From Marinobacter profundi (GTDB lineage Bacteria > Pseudomonadota > Gammaproteobacteria > Pseudomonadales > Oleiphilaceae): a DNA stretch of 64,000 bases. Each line of letters opens with the position of its first letter. The stretch's first letter is position 1. Position numbers and translations under genes: made by a program. This document shows positions 54,199 to 63,737 of this stretch, piece by piece. The notes beneath the pieces are model-generated. The model was not told the DNA's origin. It searched no databases and was given only the letters and a program-made list of their open reading frames with translations. The stretch lies in contig NZ_KZ319377.1 of assembly GCF_002744715.1 (NCBI RefSeq), positions 1 to 64,000 on the forward strand, in the 5' to 3' direction.

Positions 54199-56460
54199 TT
54201 GGACCAATCAACCAGCACGACCAGCACCCTCACCAGACTGCTCCTGAGCACTCTGGTGCCCGCGCTGATCATGCTGGTCTTCCTGGCCACCGCGACCGGC
54301 CTCAAGTTCGGCATCGAGCGTCAGGAAGACTCCCAGATCCAAGCCAGCCTCGCCACCGAAGCGGCCGCCCTGACCCGCGGTCTGGAGCAGGAGTTCCTCG
54401 CTCATGTCCAGGCCCTGCGGCGCATGGCGGAACGGACCGCCGCCGCGCCCGATATTTCCGAAGCCGTCTGGCGTCATGATGCCCGCAACTACCTGACGGA
54501 TTACGGCGTCTACCAGGCCATCGAGTGGATTGACCGTGACTTCATTGTCCGCTGGGTGGAGCCGATCGACGGTAACCAGGACGTCGTCGGCTACAACGTG
54601 GCGTTCTCTGACAGCCGGCTCAGCGCGCTGATCGCCGCCCGGGAAACCGGCCGGCTGGACGTGTCCGGGGTGATCGAACTGAAACAGGGAGGCAGCGGAC
54701 TGGTCATCTATGTGCCCATCCTCGCCGGTGCCGACAACCGCGGGTTCATCGCCGGCGTTTTTCGTATGGAGAACCTGGCACGGGCAATCCTGACCGAACG
54801 GGTGTTGGCGCTCTTCCGGGTTGACATCTTCCAGGGGGGCGAACCGGCCTACCAGCTCAATGCGGACCTGCCGATAGCCCCGGAATTCCGTCACCTGACA
54901 CGGGTCGAGTTGCCCAGAATCAATTGGACACTGGCCATAACCCCCTCCGAATCCTGGGTGGCCGGCAAGCGCAGTATCTGGCCCTGGCTCACCTTCAGCG
55001 CGCTGGTGGTGATGGGCCTGCTGACCAGTCTGTCCACCCTGCTGGTCCAACTCATTCTCAAGCGCAACCGGGCGCTGCTGAAAACCCGCCACGAACTGGA
55101 ACGGCAAGTCAGCGAACGGGAAGCCGTCCAGCAGGACCTCGCCCGCCTGGCATCGACCGATGCCCTGACCGGACTGGCCAACCGCCGCTTTTTCATGGAA
55201 GACCTGGCCCATACCCTGAAAACGGCCTGGCGCCAGCAGCGCCAGGTGGCACTGGTGATGATCGACCTGGACCGCTTCCAGACCCTCAACGATTCCCTCG
55301 GCCACCAGTTCGGTGACGATCTGCTGGTGCTGGTGGCCGAGCGGCTCAACCTGCTCAGTGACGAGCGGGTGATGATCGCTTACTCCGGTGGCGACGAATT
55401 CATGATCTGCCAGCAACATGTGGATGACCTGGATGAGGTGATTCACCTGCTGGGGCAGATCAAGCAGTGCTTTGCCGAACCTTTCCTGGTCCACGGTGAA
55501 CACCACAGCATCACCGCCACCATGGGCGTAGCAATCTACCCCCAGAGCGGCGTGGATGCGGATGTGTTGCTGCGCAACGCCGACATTGCGCTCTACCGGG
55601 CCAAAGAGAGTGGCCGTAATACCTACCAGTTCTACACCGAGGGCATGCAGGACCGTGAAGTGCTGCGACTGGAACTCGACAAGGATCTCAGCAAGGCACT
55701 GGCAGATAACGAATTTGTGCTGCACTACCAGCCCCAGCTGGATCTTGCCCGGGGCCGGATGGAGAGTGTCGAGGCGCTGATCCGCTGGCAGCACCCGCAA
55801 CGGGGCCTGCTGCCACCGGGCGAGTTCATCCCGCTGGCGGAGGAAAGCGGGCGAATTGGCGAAATCGGCCGCTGGGTGGTGCTGGCCGCCTGCCGGCAGC
55901 TGGCCGACTGGGCCGGCACGCCCCTCGGGCAGCTGCGGGTTGCGGTCAATCTGTCTGGCCGGGAACTGGACGATGAACACCTGGTGGACCATATCCAGCG
56001 GGCGCTGGCGCTGAGCGGCGTTGCGCCTGACCGGCTGGAGATCGAGCTGACCGAAGAGATCTTTATCCAGAACATCGAGCGCAACCTCCGGCAACTGTCG
56101 CGCCTGCATCAGCTGGGGGTTCACCTGTCGATCGATGATTTCGGGGTGGGCTACTCGTCGCTGGCCTACCTGCGGGATTTCCCGGTGGATCTGCTGAAGA
56201 TCGACCGCTCGTTTGTCCGCAACATGACCGAGCGCCAGGACGATGCGGTGATTACCCGGGCGGTGATCAGTCTTGCCCACAGCCTGGGAATCCGGGTGGT
56301 TGCCGAAGGCGTCGAGACCGAAGCCCAGCTTGCACTGCTGCGCCGGCAGGCCTGCGATCTGATCCAGGGCTATCTGGTCAGCCGACCGGTGCCGGCGGGG
56401 GAGCTGCCGGCGGTGCTGGCCCGCGGCTTTGCCCTGGATGACCTTTCCGTCGACCGCTGA
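54199..56460 (+). CDS. CHASE-GGDEF-EAL cyclic di-GMP protein
   Basis: A 753-residue protein. TM1 (about 10-33), periplasmic CHASE domain (YQAIEWIDRDFIVRWVEPIDGNQDVVGYNV), TM2 (about 265-290), coiled coil, GGDEF (LTGLANRRFF, YSGGDEFMI intact) and EAL (ESVEALIRWQHP, DDFGVGYSSLAYL, EGVETEAQ, all active-site acids kept). It may be bifunctional. The start is TTG at 54199 with GGAGTAGGTT just before it. Neighbouring genes give no hint of signal. Confidence 0.9.
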   Translation: MDQSTSTTSTLTRLLLSTLVPALIMLVFLATATGLKFGIERQEDSQIQASLATEAAALTRGLEQEFLAHVQALRRMAERTAAAPDISEAVWRHDARNYLTDYGVYQAIEWIDRDFIVRWVEPIDGNQDVVGYNVAFSDSRLSALIAARETGRLDVSGVIELKQGGSGLVIYVPILAGADNRGFIAGVFRMENLARAILTERVLALFRVDIFQGGEPAYQLNADLPIAPEFRHLTRVELPRINWTLAITPSESWVAGKRSIWPWLTFSALVVMGLLTSLSTLLVQLILKRNRALLKTRHELERQVSEREAVQQDLARLASTDALTGLANRRFFMEDLAHTLKTAWRQQRQVALVMIDLDRFQTLNDSLGHQFGDDLLVLVAERLNLLSDERVMIAYSGGDEFMICQQHVDDLDEVIHLLGQIKQCFAEPFLVHGEHHSITATMGVAIYPQSGVDADVLLRNADIALYRAKESGRNTYQFYTEGMQDREVLRLELDKDLSKALADNEFVLHYQPQLDLARGRMESVEALIRWQHPQRGLLPPGEFIPLAEESGRIGEIGRWVVLAACRQLADWAGTPLGQLRVAVNLSGRELDDEHLVDHIQRALALSGVAPDRLEIELTEEIFIQNIERNLRQLSRLHQLGVHLSIDDFGVGYSSLAYLRDFPVDLLKIDRSFVRNMTERQDDAVITRAVISLAHSLGIRVVAEGVETEAQLALLRRQACDLIQGYLVSRPVPAGELPAVLARGFALDDLSVDR

Positions 56461-56519
56461 TTGCAATTCGTGCCCGGCCGCACCAGTATTCGGCCATCAC
56501 CCTTTTGCGACAGGATGCT

Positions 56520-56834
56520 ATGAGCCAGACCTATCTAACCCCCGAACAGGACCGGACCCTGCGCCGCTGGGAGCGCTGGAACCGGAATTATTTTATCTTT
56601 GCATTTATCGCCCTCACCCTCGTCCTGGTGTTCGGCAGTCAACTGGGATTATCCAGCGGTGACAGCTGGGGGCCACTGGGCGTGCTGCTGGTACTGCTGA
56701 TCATTCCCATCATCGTGCTGCAATTGCGGCTGGCCTGTCCGGCCTGCGGCCACCGGATTGGCTGGCAGGCAAAGCTGATGGCGCCGGATCAGTGCCACCA
56801 CTGCGGGGTTTTCCTGCGCGCCCGGGAGCGCTGA
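56520..56834 (+). CDS. Small membrane protein with C-terminal zinc ribbon
   Basis: A 104-residue protein: two TMs (NYFIFAFIALTLVLVFGSQLGL and LGVLLVLLIIPIIVLQL) followed by a CPACGH...CHHCG zinc-ribbon pair. I do not know its function; zinc ribbons on membrane anchors often assist protein quality control or assembly. ATG at 56520 after AGGATGCT. 59 bp after the GGDEF-EAL gene, so possibly co-transcribed. Confidence 0.75.
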   Translation: MSQTYLTPEQDRTLRRWERWNRNYFIFAFIALTLVLVFGSQLGLSSGDSWGPLGVLLVLLIIPIIVLQLRLACPACGHRIGWQAKLMAPDQCHHCGVFLRARER

Positions 56835-56882
56835 TTCTTTCCGCACTTTCCTTTCTGCAAAAAAGCTTCCTTCAAAAAACCT

Positions 56883-56914
56883 TTGACCTGTGAGTTGCTC
56901 ACAGGTTTTAGGCT
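56883..56914 (+). promoter_or_regulatory. MerR-type copper/heavy-metal promoter and operator
   Basis: A -35 TTGACC at 56883-56888, a 20-bp spacer and a -10-like TAGGCT at 56909-56914. Within it is the palindrome CCTGTGAG-TTG-CTCACAGG (56887-56905). The over-long spacer with a central dyad is the hallmark of promoters untwisted by MerR-family activators such as CueR. It drives the regulator and copA together, 118 bp before the regulator ATG. Confidence 0.9.
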
Positions 56915-57031
56915 AATCTTATGGACCAGCTGTGGTGACCGCCGTGTCAGGCTCTGACACTCCTCGAATCCTGCATGGTGGCCAATTTTCTTCATGTCAC
57001 CTCTTCATGTCACCAAAGGAGTGAGCGATAC

Positions 57032-57463
57032 ATGAAAGTCAAAGAGATTGCCCAGGCCGCCGGTGTGAATCCCGATACCGTGCGGTTCTACACCCGGGAG
57101 GGCCTGCTCAGCCCGGCCAGAAACCCCGACAACAACTATCAGCAGTACGACGCGGACGACCTGCGCCGGCTGCGGTTTGCCCGCAAGGCCCGCCAGCTGG
57201 GATTTTCGTTACCGGAGATCCGCGCCATTCTGGATCAGGCGGACGATCACCACTCGCCCTGCCCGATGGTGCGGGAAGTGTTCGAGCAACGCCTGGCCGA
57301 GGTGGAGCGGGAGATTGCCGAGCTACAGCAGTTGCGCGAGCGGATGACCACGGCGCTGTCAGCCTGGCGTGAAATGCCCGATGGCACGCCGGATGGCCAT
57401 ACCATCTGCCGGCTGATCGAACATTGGGACGAAACCGCTGCCGCCACTTGCCACGAGGAGTAA
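57032..57463 (+). CDS. MerR-family metal-responsive regulator
   Basis: A 143-residue MerR protein. DNA-binding half: KVKEIAQAAGVNPDTVRFYTREGLLSPARN, then the dimerisation helix. Cysteines: Cys in SPCPMVREVF aligns with Cys79 of ZntR and Cys82 of MerR, where copper sensor CueR has Ser77; others are in HTICRLIEHW and TCHEE. Such a Cys usually marks +2 metal sensing, yet the gene precedes a Cu(I) ATPase. AAAGGAGTGAGCGATAC precedes ATG 57032. It would activate its own promoter with the metal bound. Confidence 0.9.
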   Translation: MKVKEIAQAAGVNPDTVRFYTREGLLSPARNPDNNYQQYDADDLRRLRFARKARQLGFSLPEIRAILDQADDHHSPCPMVREVFEQRLAEVEREIAELQQLRERMTTALSAWREMPDGTPDGHTICRLIEHWDETAAATCHEE

Positions 57464-57469
57464 ATGCGG

Positions 57470-60082
57470 ATGACCGATACCATCGAGTTGCAGCCAGCCC
57501 TGAACATCTCCGGCGCATCCTGTCAGGGCTGTGCCCGGAAAATCCGTACCGCCCTGGCGCCGCTGACCGGTGACACCAAGCGGGTCCAGGTAAACCTGGA
57601 CGACCAGACCGTCGCCCTGCCAGCCGGTAGCGACCTTGCAGAGGCCGCCCGCCGGGTAACCGAGGCGGGCTATCCTGCCACGCCGATAAGCCCGGCGGCA
57701 GCGGCACCGGCCGGTTGCTGCGCCGGCAAGAAGGACGGCGCAGCAACCGGCGACGGGGACGGCAATAACCGCGAGCAGACGATGGCCGGGAGCACTGGCC
57801 GGGCCGCGGCAGAGGATCAGGTTGCCTTGTCGGTCACCGGCGCCACCTGTGCATCCTGTGTCAGTACCATCGAGAAGGCGCTGCTGTCAGTCCCGGGGGT
57901 TAGCCATGCCCACATGAACCTCGCCGACAATACCGCCACCGCCAGTGGCCATGCCGACCCCCTGGCCCTGGTAGAGGCGGTGGCGAGCGCCGGTTACGGC
58001 GCCCGGGTGATCGAAAATGCCGATGAGGCGGACGAACGCAAGCAGGAACAGGACCGCCAGCACTACCGGGTGTCACTGATCCGGATGGCGGTCAGCCTGA
58101 CACTCGGGGTAGGCCTGATGATCTGGGGGATGGGTTTCGGCTCCATGATGGTGACCGAAGCGAACCAGACCAGCTGGCTGGCCCTCGGCGCCCTGACCCT
58201 GGTGGTGATGGCGGCCACCGGCGGCCATTTCTTCACCGGGGCGTGGAAGGCCTTCCGCCACCACAACGCCAACATGGACACCCTGATTGCCCTGGGCACT
58301 GGCACCGCGTGGCTTTATTCCATGGTGGTCGCCAGCATCCCCGAGGCACTGCCGGAGATGGCCCGCCACGTGTATTTCGAAGCCTCGGCGATGATCATCG
58401 GCCTGATCAACCTGGGCCAGGCACTGGAGCTTCGTGCCAAGGGCAAAACCTCGGAGGCCGTGCGCCGGTTGCTGGATTTGCGGGCTAAAACCGCCCGGGT
58501 CATCCGCGACGGCGAGGAACGGGATATCCCGGTGGCGGAGGTCCGCCAGGGTGACCGCATCCGGGTCCGCCCCGGTGAAAAGCTGCCCGTGGACGGGGTG
58601 ATTGTCGAGGGTGCCACCCGCATCGATGAAAGCATGCTTACCGGAGAACCCATGCCGGTCAGCAAAGCCACCGGTGACGAGGTGGCTGCCGGAACGCTCA
58701 ACACCCACGGCGCAATCATCTACCAGGCCACCCGGGTGGGCAGCGAAACAGCGCTGGCGCAGATCATCAAGCTGGTAAAGAAAGCCCAGGGCTCCAAGCC
58801 CGCCATCGGCCGGCTCGCCGACCGCATTTCTGCGGTGTTCGTGCCCAGTGTGATGCTGGTCGCCGTGGTATCGGCGCTGGCCTGGTACAACCTGGGCCCC
58901 GAGCCGGCGGTAGTTCACATGATGGTGGCCGCCACCACGGTACTGATCATCGCTTGCCCCTGCGCGCTCGGTCTGGCCACCCCCATGTCGGTGATGGTGG
59001 GCGTCGGAAAGGCGGCGGAATACGGGGCGCTGATCCGCCAGGGCGATGCCCTGCAGACGGCCGGCAAGATTGACCTGGTGATCCTGGACAAGACCGGCAC
59101 CATCACCGAAGGTCATCCGGCAGTCACCCGCGTACACGCCCGCGATGGCAACAGCCAGCGCCTGCTGGCGCTGGCCGCGGGACTCGAACAGCATTCCGAG
59201 CACCCGCTGGCGGAAGCCATCCTGGGCAAGGCGCAGCAGGATGGCGTCGAGGCCGCGGCCGTTACCGGATTTGAAGCCCTCAACGGCAAAGGGGTAACCG
59301 GCGAATTTGACGGCCGCCCCCTGCGGCTGGGTAACCGCCGCTGGCTGGAAGGCCAGGGCCTGGCATTCGACGACCTGGACGAGGCAGCCGCAACCATTAC
59401 CGCAGAGGCCGGCACCCCGCTGTTCCTCTCCCACGGTGACGCCGTACTGGGCGTAATCGGTGTCGCCGATGCCATCAAGCCGGACTCCAGGGCCGCCATC
59501 CAGCGTCTGCACGACGCCGGCATCCGGGTAATGATGGTTACCGGCGATGTCAATGCCACTGCCAAAGCCATCGCCGCTAACGCCGGCATCGACGACTATC
59601 GGGCCGAAGTGCTGCCCGAGGACAAGGCCAACGTGGTCAGTGAAATGCGCGGCAAGGGCTACACCGTGGCCATGGTTGGCGACGGCATCAACGACGCCCC
59701 GGCCCTGGCGGCAGCGGATGTCGGCTTCGCCATTGGCACCGGTACCGACGTGGCCATCGAGAGCGCCGCCATCACCCTGATGCGGGGCTCACTGCACGGT
59801 GTGCCGGATGCCATTGAAATATCCCGGGCCACGGTGAGAAACATCCACCAGAACCTGTTCGGCGCCTTCATATACAACACAATGGGTATTCCGGTCGCCG
59901 CCGGCCTGCTCTACCCTCTGTGGGGAATCCTGATGAGCCCGATCCTGGCCGGCGCAGCGATGTCGCTGTCATCCGTCACCGTGGTTTCCAACGCCAACCG
60001 GTTACGGCTGTTCCGAACCAGCCACCAGCCGGCGCGAAATGCATCCGGCCCTGATCCGAAACCGCAAAAGGAGCGGAACTGA
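57470..60082 (+). CDS. copA: Cu(I)-translocating P1B-type ATPase CopA
   Basis: About 870 residues. Two N-terminal HMA domains (SCQGC near 20, TCASC near 126) with a CC-containing linker (GCCAGKK). TM6 has C496-P497-C498, the phosphorylation motif is DKTGT (Asp540), TM7 has YN and TM8 MSLSS, the Cu(I) P1B-1 pattern. It exports Cu(I) from the cytoplasm. I favour ATG 57470, nine bases past GAGGAG; the in-frame ATG at 57464 is too close. The stop overlaps the next small ORF by TGATG. Confidence 0.97.
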   Translation: MTDTIELQPALNISGASCQGCARKIRTALAPLTGDTKRVQVNLDDQTVALPAGSDLAEAARRVTEAGYPATPISPAAAAPAGCCAGKKDGAATGDGDGNNREQTMAGSTGRAAAEDQVALSVTGATCASCVSTIEKALLSVPGVSHAHMNLADNTATASGHADPLALVEAVASAGYGARVIENADEADERKQEQDRQHYRVSLIRMAVSLTLGVGLMIWGMGFGSMMVTEANQTSWLALGALTLVVMAATGGHFFTGAWKAFRHHNANMDTLIALGTGTAWLYSMVVASIPEALPEMARHVYFEASAMIIGLINLGQALELRAKGKTSEAVRRLLDLRAKTARVIRDGEERDIPVAEVRQGDRIRVRPGEKLPVDGVIVEGATRIDESMLTGEPMPVSKATGDEVAAGTLNTHGAIIYQATRVGSETALAQIIKLVKKAQGSKPAIGRLADRISAVFVPSVMLVAVVSALAWYNLGPEPAVVHMMVAATTVLIIACPCALGLATPMSVMVGVGKAAEYGALIRQGDALQTAGKIDLVILDKTGTITEGHPAVTRVHARDGNSQRLLALAAGLEQHSEHPLAEAILGKAQQDGVEAAAVTGFEALNGKGVTGEFDGRPLRLGNRRWLEGQGLAFDDLDEAAATITAEAGTPLFLSHGDAVLGVIGVADAIKPDSRAAIQRLHDAGIRVMMVTGDVNATAKAIAANAGIDDYRAEVLPEDKANVVSEMRGKGYTVAMVGDGINDAPALAAADVGFAIGTGTDVAIESAAITLMRGSLHGVPDAIEISRATVRNIHQNLFGAFIYNTMGIPVAAGLLYPLWGILMSPILAGAAMSLSSVTVVSNANRLRLFRTSHQPARNASGPDPKPQKERN

Positions 60083-60198
60083 TGGAAACACTCCTGGTCA
60101 ACGCTGGAGGACTTGCACTGATGGCCGCCATCGTCTGGTGGTTCTGGCTCTCCGGCTCCGGCACTAAAAGCTCCGGCGATCATCAACATCACCACTGA
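60082..60198 (+). CDS. 38-residue His-tailed membrane microprotein
   Basis: An ORF of 38 codons: [23 protein letters not shown], then a Ser/Gly/Lys linker and a GDHQHHH tail. One TM helix with a His-rich end. TGATG overlap with copA gives translational coupling, and DUF411 starts 11 bp after its stop, so it sits inside the operon. The N-terminus resembles the anchor of cupredoxin-domain proteins found beside copA elsewhere, but no cupredoxin follows. A copper-binding or CopA-assisting role is inferred only from context. Confidence 0.75.
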   Translation: METLLVNAGGLALMAAIVWWFWLSGSGTKSSGDHQHHH

Positions 60199-60208
60199 GG
60201 TAGCTAAC

Positions 60209-60658
60209 ATGAAGCGACACACCCTGGCACTTGGCCTGACGGCCGCCCTGGGATTCAGTGCCACCGCCCTCGCCGGCGGTGCCGCCCAGAGTATCCATGT
60301 CTACAAATCCCCCACCTGCGGTTGCTGCGGTGACTGGATTGAACACCTGGAGGAGAATGGCTTCGAGGTGACCGCCACTAACACCAATGACATGGGCAAG
60401 ATCAAGGCTGACGCCGGACTCATCCCCGGGCTCGGCAGCTGCCATACCGCCTTTGTCGGTGATTACGTCATCGAAGGCCATGTGCCGGCCGACGATATCA
60501 AACGTCTGCTTGCCGAAGCCCCCCGGGCCACCGGCCTGAGCGTACCGGGCATGCCCGCCGGCTCACCCGGCATGGAAATGGGCGACCGCAAGGACCCTTA
60601 CAAGGTCATTCTGTTCAACGGGGCCGGTCAAACCCGGGTGTTTGCCGAACATAATTAA
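60209..60658 (+). CDS. DUF411 periplasmic metal-binding protein
   Basis: A 149-residue exported protein: signal peptide (LGLTAALGFSATALA) and DUF411 motif IHVYKSPTCGCCGDWIEHLEENGFEV with Cys triplet; later GSCHTAFVGDYVIEGHVPADDI and a Met/Pro-rich stretch (GMPAGSPGMEMGD). DUF411 proteins are linked to copper resistance. The thioredoxin-like fold and Cys suggest copper binding in the periplasm. Last gene of the copper operon. Confidence 0.92.
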   Translation: MKRHTLALGLTAALGFSATALAGGAAQSIHVYKSPTCGCCGDWIEHLEENGFEVTATNTNDMGKIKADAGLIPGLGSCHTAFVGDYVIEGHVPADDIKRLLAEAPRATGLSVPGMPAGSPGMEMGDRKDPYKVILFNGAGQTRVFAEHN

Positions 60659-60745
60659 GCACCGACGGACAACTGCGAACAGCCTCGGGACCTGGTGCCG
60701 GCAACGGCGCCAGGGGGACTCCGGCATTAAGCCCGTGTAACGGGT

Positions 60746-60774
60746 CTGACTCATTCAGTCATAACCGGTATACT
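60746..60774 (+). promoter_or_regulatory. Sigma-70 promoter of rnb
   Basis: A -35 CTGACT at 60746-60751, 17-bp spacer and -10 TATACT at 60769-60774, about 41 bp before the rnb ATG. A hairpin CCTGGTGCCG-GCAA-CGGCGCCAGG at 60691-60714 upstream lacks a T-run and is not a confident terminator. Confidence 0.65.
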
Positions 60775-60814
60775 CCGCTCCAACATTTACTTTTCCCCCA
60801 GCCAGGTCCTGTTC

Positions 60815-62785
60815 ATGCTCAATGCCGACGCCCTCAGCCAGTTGCGCCAGCTGAAAACCGATATCAAGGAAAGCAAGGTAGTCCTCTCCGGTACCGTGAA
60901 AGCCACCACCGGCCGCTTCGGCTTTGTTGCCCTTGACGAGGGGCGGGATGTGTTTCTGCCGCCCGAAGAGATGCAGAAGGTGTTGCCCGGTGACCGGGTC
61001 AATATCACCGAGCAGGAAGTGGAAAAAGGCAAGACCCAGGGCGTGGTGGACGAACTGCTGGAAAGCTCCCTGACCACATTTGTGGGTCGCTACCTGGTCA
61101 AGGGCAAGGGCCACTTTGTGGTGCCGGAAACCCCGGGGGTAAACCGCTGGATCTTTATCCCGCCCAAGGAACGGATGAATGCCCGGCCAGACGACTTTGT
61201 TTACTGCCAGATTCACCGCCACCCGATCAGGGATGGCAAGGGCCAGGCCCGTATCGTGCGCGTTATCGGCAAAGCCGGCGAACCGGGGATCGAACGCGCC
61301 TTCACCCTCGCCACCTTCGACCTGCCGGATACCTGGCCGGAGCCGGTGCAACAGCATGCCAGTACGCTGGGCGAAGAATCCATCGCCGCCCTGGGCGGCA
61401 GCCGCGAGGACCTGACCGAGGTGCCCTATGTCACCATCGACAGCCCGGGCACCCAGGATATGGACGACGCGCTGTTTGCCGAGCCCAACGCCACCGGCTG
61501 GAAGCTGTCTATTGCCATTGCCGACCCGACGGCGGTCATCGAGCCGGGCAGCGCTGCCGAAGCCGAAGCCCTCAGCCGTGCCACCGCGATCTATTTTCCC
61601 GGTGAACCGCTGCCGATGCTGCCGGACACCCTGAGCACCCGGCTGTGCTCACTGATGCCGGACGTCGACCGCCTGGCACTGGTGTGCAACCTGCAAGTGA
61701 ATAACGATGGCAGTCTGGGGGACTACAGTTTCCACCGCGCCACGATCCGCTCCCGCGGCAAGCTCAGCTACGAGCTGGTCAACAACGTCATCGAAGGCCG
61801 TGAAGACGACGACGTGCGGGCGTTGCCGGAAACCGTCAGCAACAGCCTTGACCAGCTCCACCAGGTAGCGACCGCACTGCGCAAGTGGCGCCGGGAACAT
61901 GCCCTGCTCAGTAATGACCGGCCGGAGTTCCGCCTGCGGCTGGATGAGAACAAGCGCATCCGCCAGATCGAGCCGGCGGTTCCGAACGAAGCCCACCGCC
62001 TGGTGGAGGAGTGCATGGTGGCGGCTAACCGTTGCGCCGCCGATTTCCTGCGCCAGCAGGAGCATGGCCTGTTCATCCAGCATCCGGGCCTGCGGGACGA
62101 CCGGCTGGACAACATCCGCGCACTGTTGGAGGCGCACGCTCCGGCGCTGGCCAGCCTGGATGCGGCCAGCGCCGCAGGCTTCCGCGAACTGATGAAGCAG
62201 GCCGAACAGGTCGAAGCCGAAGTGCCGCTGAAGGCCATCCTGTCACGCCAGCTGGCGCGGGCAGAGCTGTCGTTCAGTGCGGCCCCCCACCAGGGTATGG
62301 GGCTGGAGGCTTACACCACATTCACCTCACCACTGCGCAAATTCAGTGACTTCTACGTTCATCGGCTGATCAAGTCACGGCTGTGGCAGGAAGGCCACCA
62401 GGCCCTGAGCGAGCAGGCACTGGCAGCCCTGCAGGCGGCCCAGCTCCGCGCCCGGCAGGCCGCGAACAGTCTGGAAAACTGGCTGAAATGCGAGTTTGCC
62501 AAAGGACTGGGGGAGGAACCGATGACCGGGGTAATCAGCCGGACCACACCTGCTGGCTTTTTCGTCCGGTTGGACGACAACGGTCTGGAAGGCTTTGTCA
62601 GTTGCAAGACCCTGGATGGCAAGTACAGCTTCGACCCGGTCACCCTGCGGCTGATTCACAACAAGAACGGTCGCATCTTCCAGCTGGAGCAACCGGTCAC
62701 CGTGACGTTCGCCGACGTGGACGACGAGCGCAAGCAGATCAACTTCCGCCTGGTGGCGGACGCCGTGGATGCCCCCGCATCGTAA
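60815..62785 (+). CDS. rnb: Exoribonuclease II (RNase II family)
   Basis: A 656-residue RNB-family exonuclease. Two N-terminal cold-shock domains (VKATTGRFGFVALDEGRDVFLPPEEM), RNB domain with TIDSPGTQDMDDALFAEPNA (catalytic Asps), SPLRKFSDFYVHRL, and C-terminal S1 domain. It degrades RNA 3' to 5'. Single gene under its own promoter. Confidence 0.95.
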   Translation: MLNADALSQLRQLKTDIKESKVVLSGTVKATTGRFGFVALDEGRDVFLPPEEMQKVLPGDRVNITEQEVEKGKTQGVVDELLESSLTTFVGRYLVKGKGHFVVPETPGVNRWIFIPPKERMNARPDDFVYCQIHRHPIRDGKGQARIVRVIGKAGEPGIERAFTLATFDLPDTWPEPVQQHASTLGEESIAALGGSREDLTEVPYVTIDSPGTQDMDDALFAEPNATGWKLSIAIADPTAVIEPGSAAEAEALSRATAIYFPGEPLPMLPDTLSTRLCSLMPDVDRLALVCNLQVNNDGSLGDYSFHRATIRSRGKLSYELVNNVIEGREDDDVRALPETVSNSLDQLHQVATALRKWRREHALLSNDRPEFRLRLDENKRIRQIEPAVPNEAHRLVEECMVAANRCAADFLRQQEHGLFIQHPGLRDDRLDNIRALLEAHAPALASLDAASAAGFRELMKQAEQVEAEVPLKAILSRQLARAELSFSAAPHQGMGLEAYTTFTSPLRKFSDFYVHRLIKSRLWQEGHQALSEQALAALQAAQLRARQAANSLENWLKCEFAKGLGEEPMTGVISRTTPAGFFVRLDDNGLEGFVSCKTLDGKYSFDPVTLRLIHNKNGRIFQLEQPVTVTFADVDDERKQINFRLVADAVDAPAS

Positions 62786-62797
62786 CAGCCGGCGGGG

Positions 62798-62827
62798 CCG
62801 TGCCTGGCGGGCAACCGGCAGGCACGG
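62798..62827. terminator. Convergent hairpin after rnb
   Basis: A perfect 9-bp stem CCGTGCCTG at 62798-62806 and CAGGCACGG at 62819-62827 with 12-base loop, followed by TCTGTTCTC. The T-run is weak but it lies between two convergent genes. Confidence 0.5.
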
Positions 62828-62834
62828 TCTGTTC

Positions 62835-63737
62835 TCAGGCTTGCGGCTCCCCCAGCATGGTCGCCAGCCGGTCATCCTTGGCCTGCCACTGAACGGCCAG
62901 CCAGTCCTTCACATTGCGGCGATGCTCGGCATCCGTTGAGTAATCCCGGCCCTTGAGATGCTCCGGGATGGCCACGGTGTGGATCTCCATCCTGATTTCT
63001 TTCACCCGACCACACATGAAGTCCCAGAACGTCGGGGCGCCGCCAGGATAGGCAATGGTGACGTCCACCAGGGTCTGAATGGCATCGCCCATGGCGTCCA
63101 GCACAAAGGCCACGCCACCGGCTTTCGGCACCAGCAGGCGGGTGTAGGGCGATTTCTGCCTGGCGTGCTTCGCCGGGGTGAAGCGGGTACCTTCGACGAA
63201 GTTCATGACGCTCACCGGGGTGTAGCGGAACTTCTCGCAGGCAATGCGGGTGGCTGTCAGGTCCTCACCGCGTTTTTCCGGGTGCTTGATCAGGTACTCG
63301 CGGCTGTAGCGCTTCATGAACGGGAAATCCAGCCCCCACCAGGCCAGGCCGATGACGGGCACCCAGATCAGCTGTTGCTTGAGGAAAAACTTGAGGAACG
63401 GCGCCTTGCGGTTGAACACCCGCTGCATGGCCATGATATCAACCCAGCTCTGGTGGTTGGCCAGGACCAGGTACCAGCTTTCCCGTTGCAGCTCATCGGC
63501 CCCCTGCACCTGCCAGCGGGTACCCTGGGTAAGCGTCATCCAGCCGGTATTGCAGGCCACCCAGGACTCCGAAATCCAGATGATGACGCGGGTGCAAAGG
63601 ACGCGGAAGCCCTTGTGGGGAACGATCAGCTTCAGCACCGCGGGGATGTACAGCAGGAGACACCAGAACAGGGTATTGATGCCAAGCAGGATGGCATTGA
63701 GGACGCCGATAACGGGGGCGGGCAGGAAGCTGAGCAT
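62835..63737 (-). CDS. Acyltransferase of the PlsC/YihG type
   Basis: A 300-residue membrane acyltransferase. TMs near the N-terminus (VIGVLNAILLGINTLFWCLLLYI), then PlsC motifs: LANHQSWVDIMAMQRV (HX4D type), FMKRYSRE, and FVEGTRFTPAKH. It transfers acyl groups to lysophospholipids or related acceptors. ATG at 63737; it matches the YihG-like group. Confidence 0.88.
   Translation of the reverse strand: MLSFLPAPVIGVLNAILLGINTLFWCLLLYIPAVLKLIVPHKGFRVLCTRVIIWISESWVACNTGWMTLTQGTRWQVQGADELQRESWYLVLANHQSWVDIMAMQRVFNRKAPFLKFFLKQQLIWVPVIGLAWWGLDFPFMKRYSREYLIKHPEKRGEDLTATRIACEKFRYTPVSVMNFVEGTRFTPAKHARQKSPYTRLLVPKAGGVAFVLDAMGDAIQTLVDVTIAYPGGAPTFWDFMCGRVKEIRMEIHTVAIPEHLKGRDYSTDAEHRRNVKDWLAVQWQAKDDRLATMLGEPQA

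Noticed and set aside
54208..56466. A 752-codon minus-strand frame
   Set aside because: Antisense to the CHASE-GGDEF-EAL gene, which has intact active sites; no motif in the antisense product.
58073..59512. A 479-codon minus-strand frame in copA
   Set aside because: Antisense to the conserved P-type ATPase core.
60691..60714. Hairpin CCTGGTGCCG-GCAA-CGGCGCCAGG after DUF411
   Set aside because: Strong stem but no T-run, so not called a terminator.
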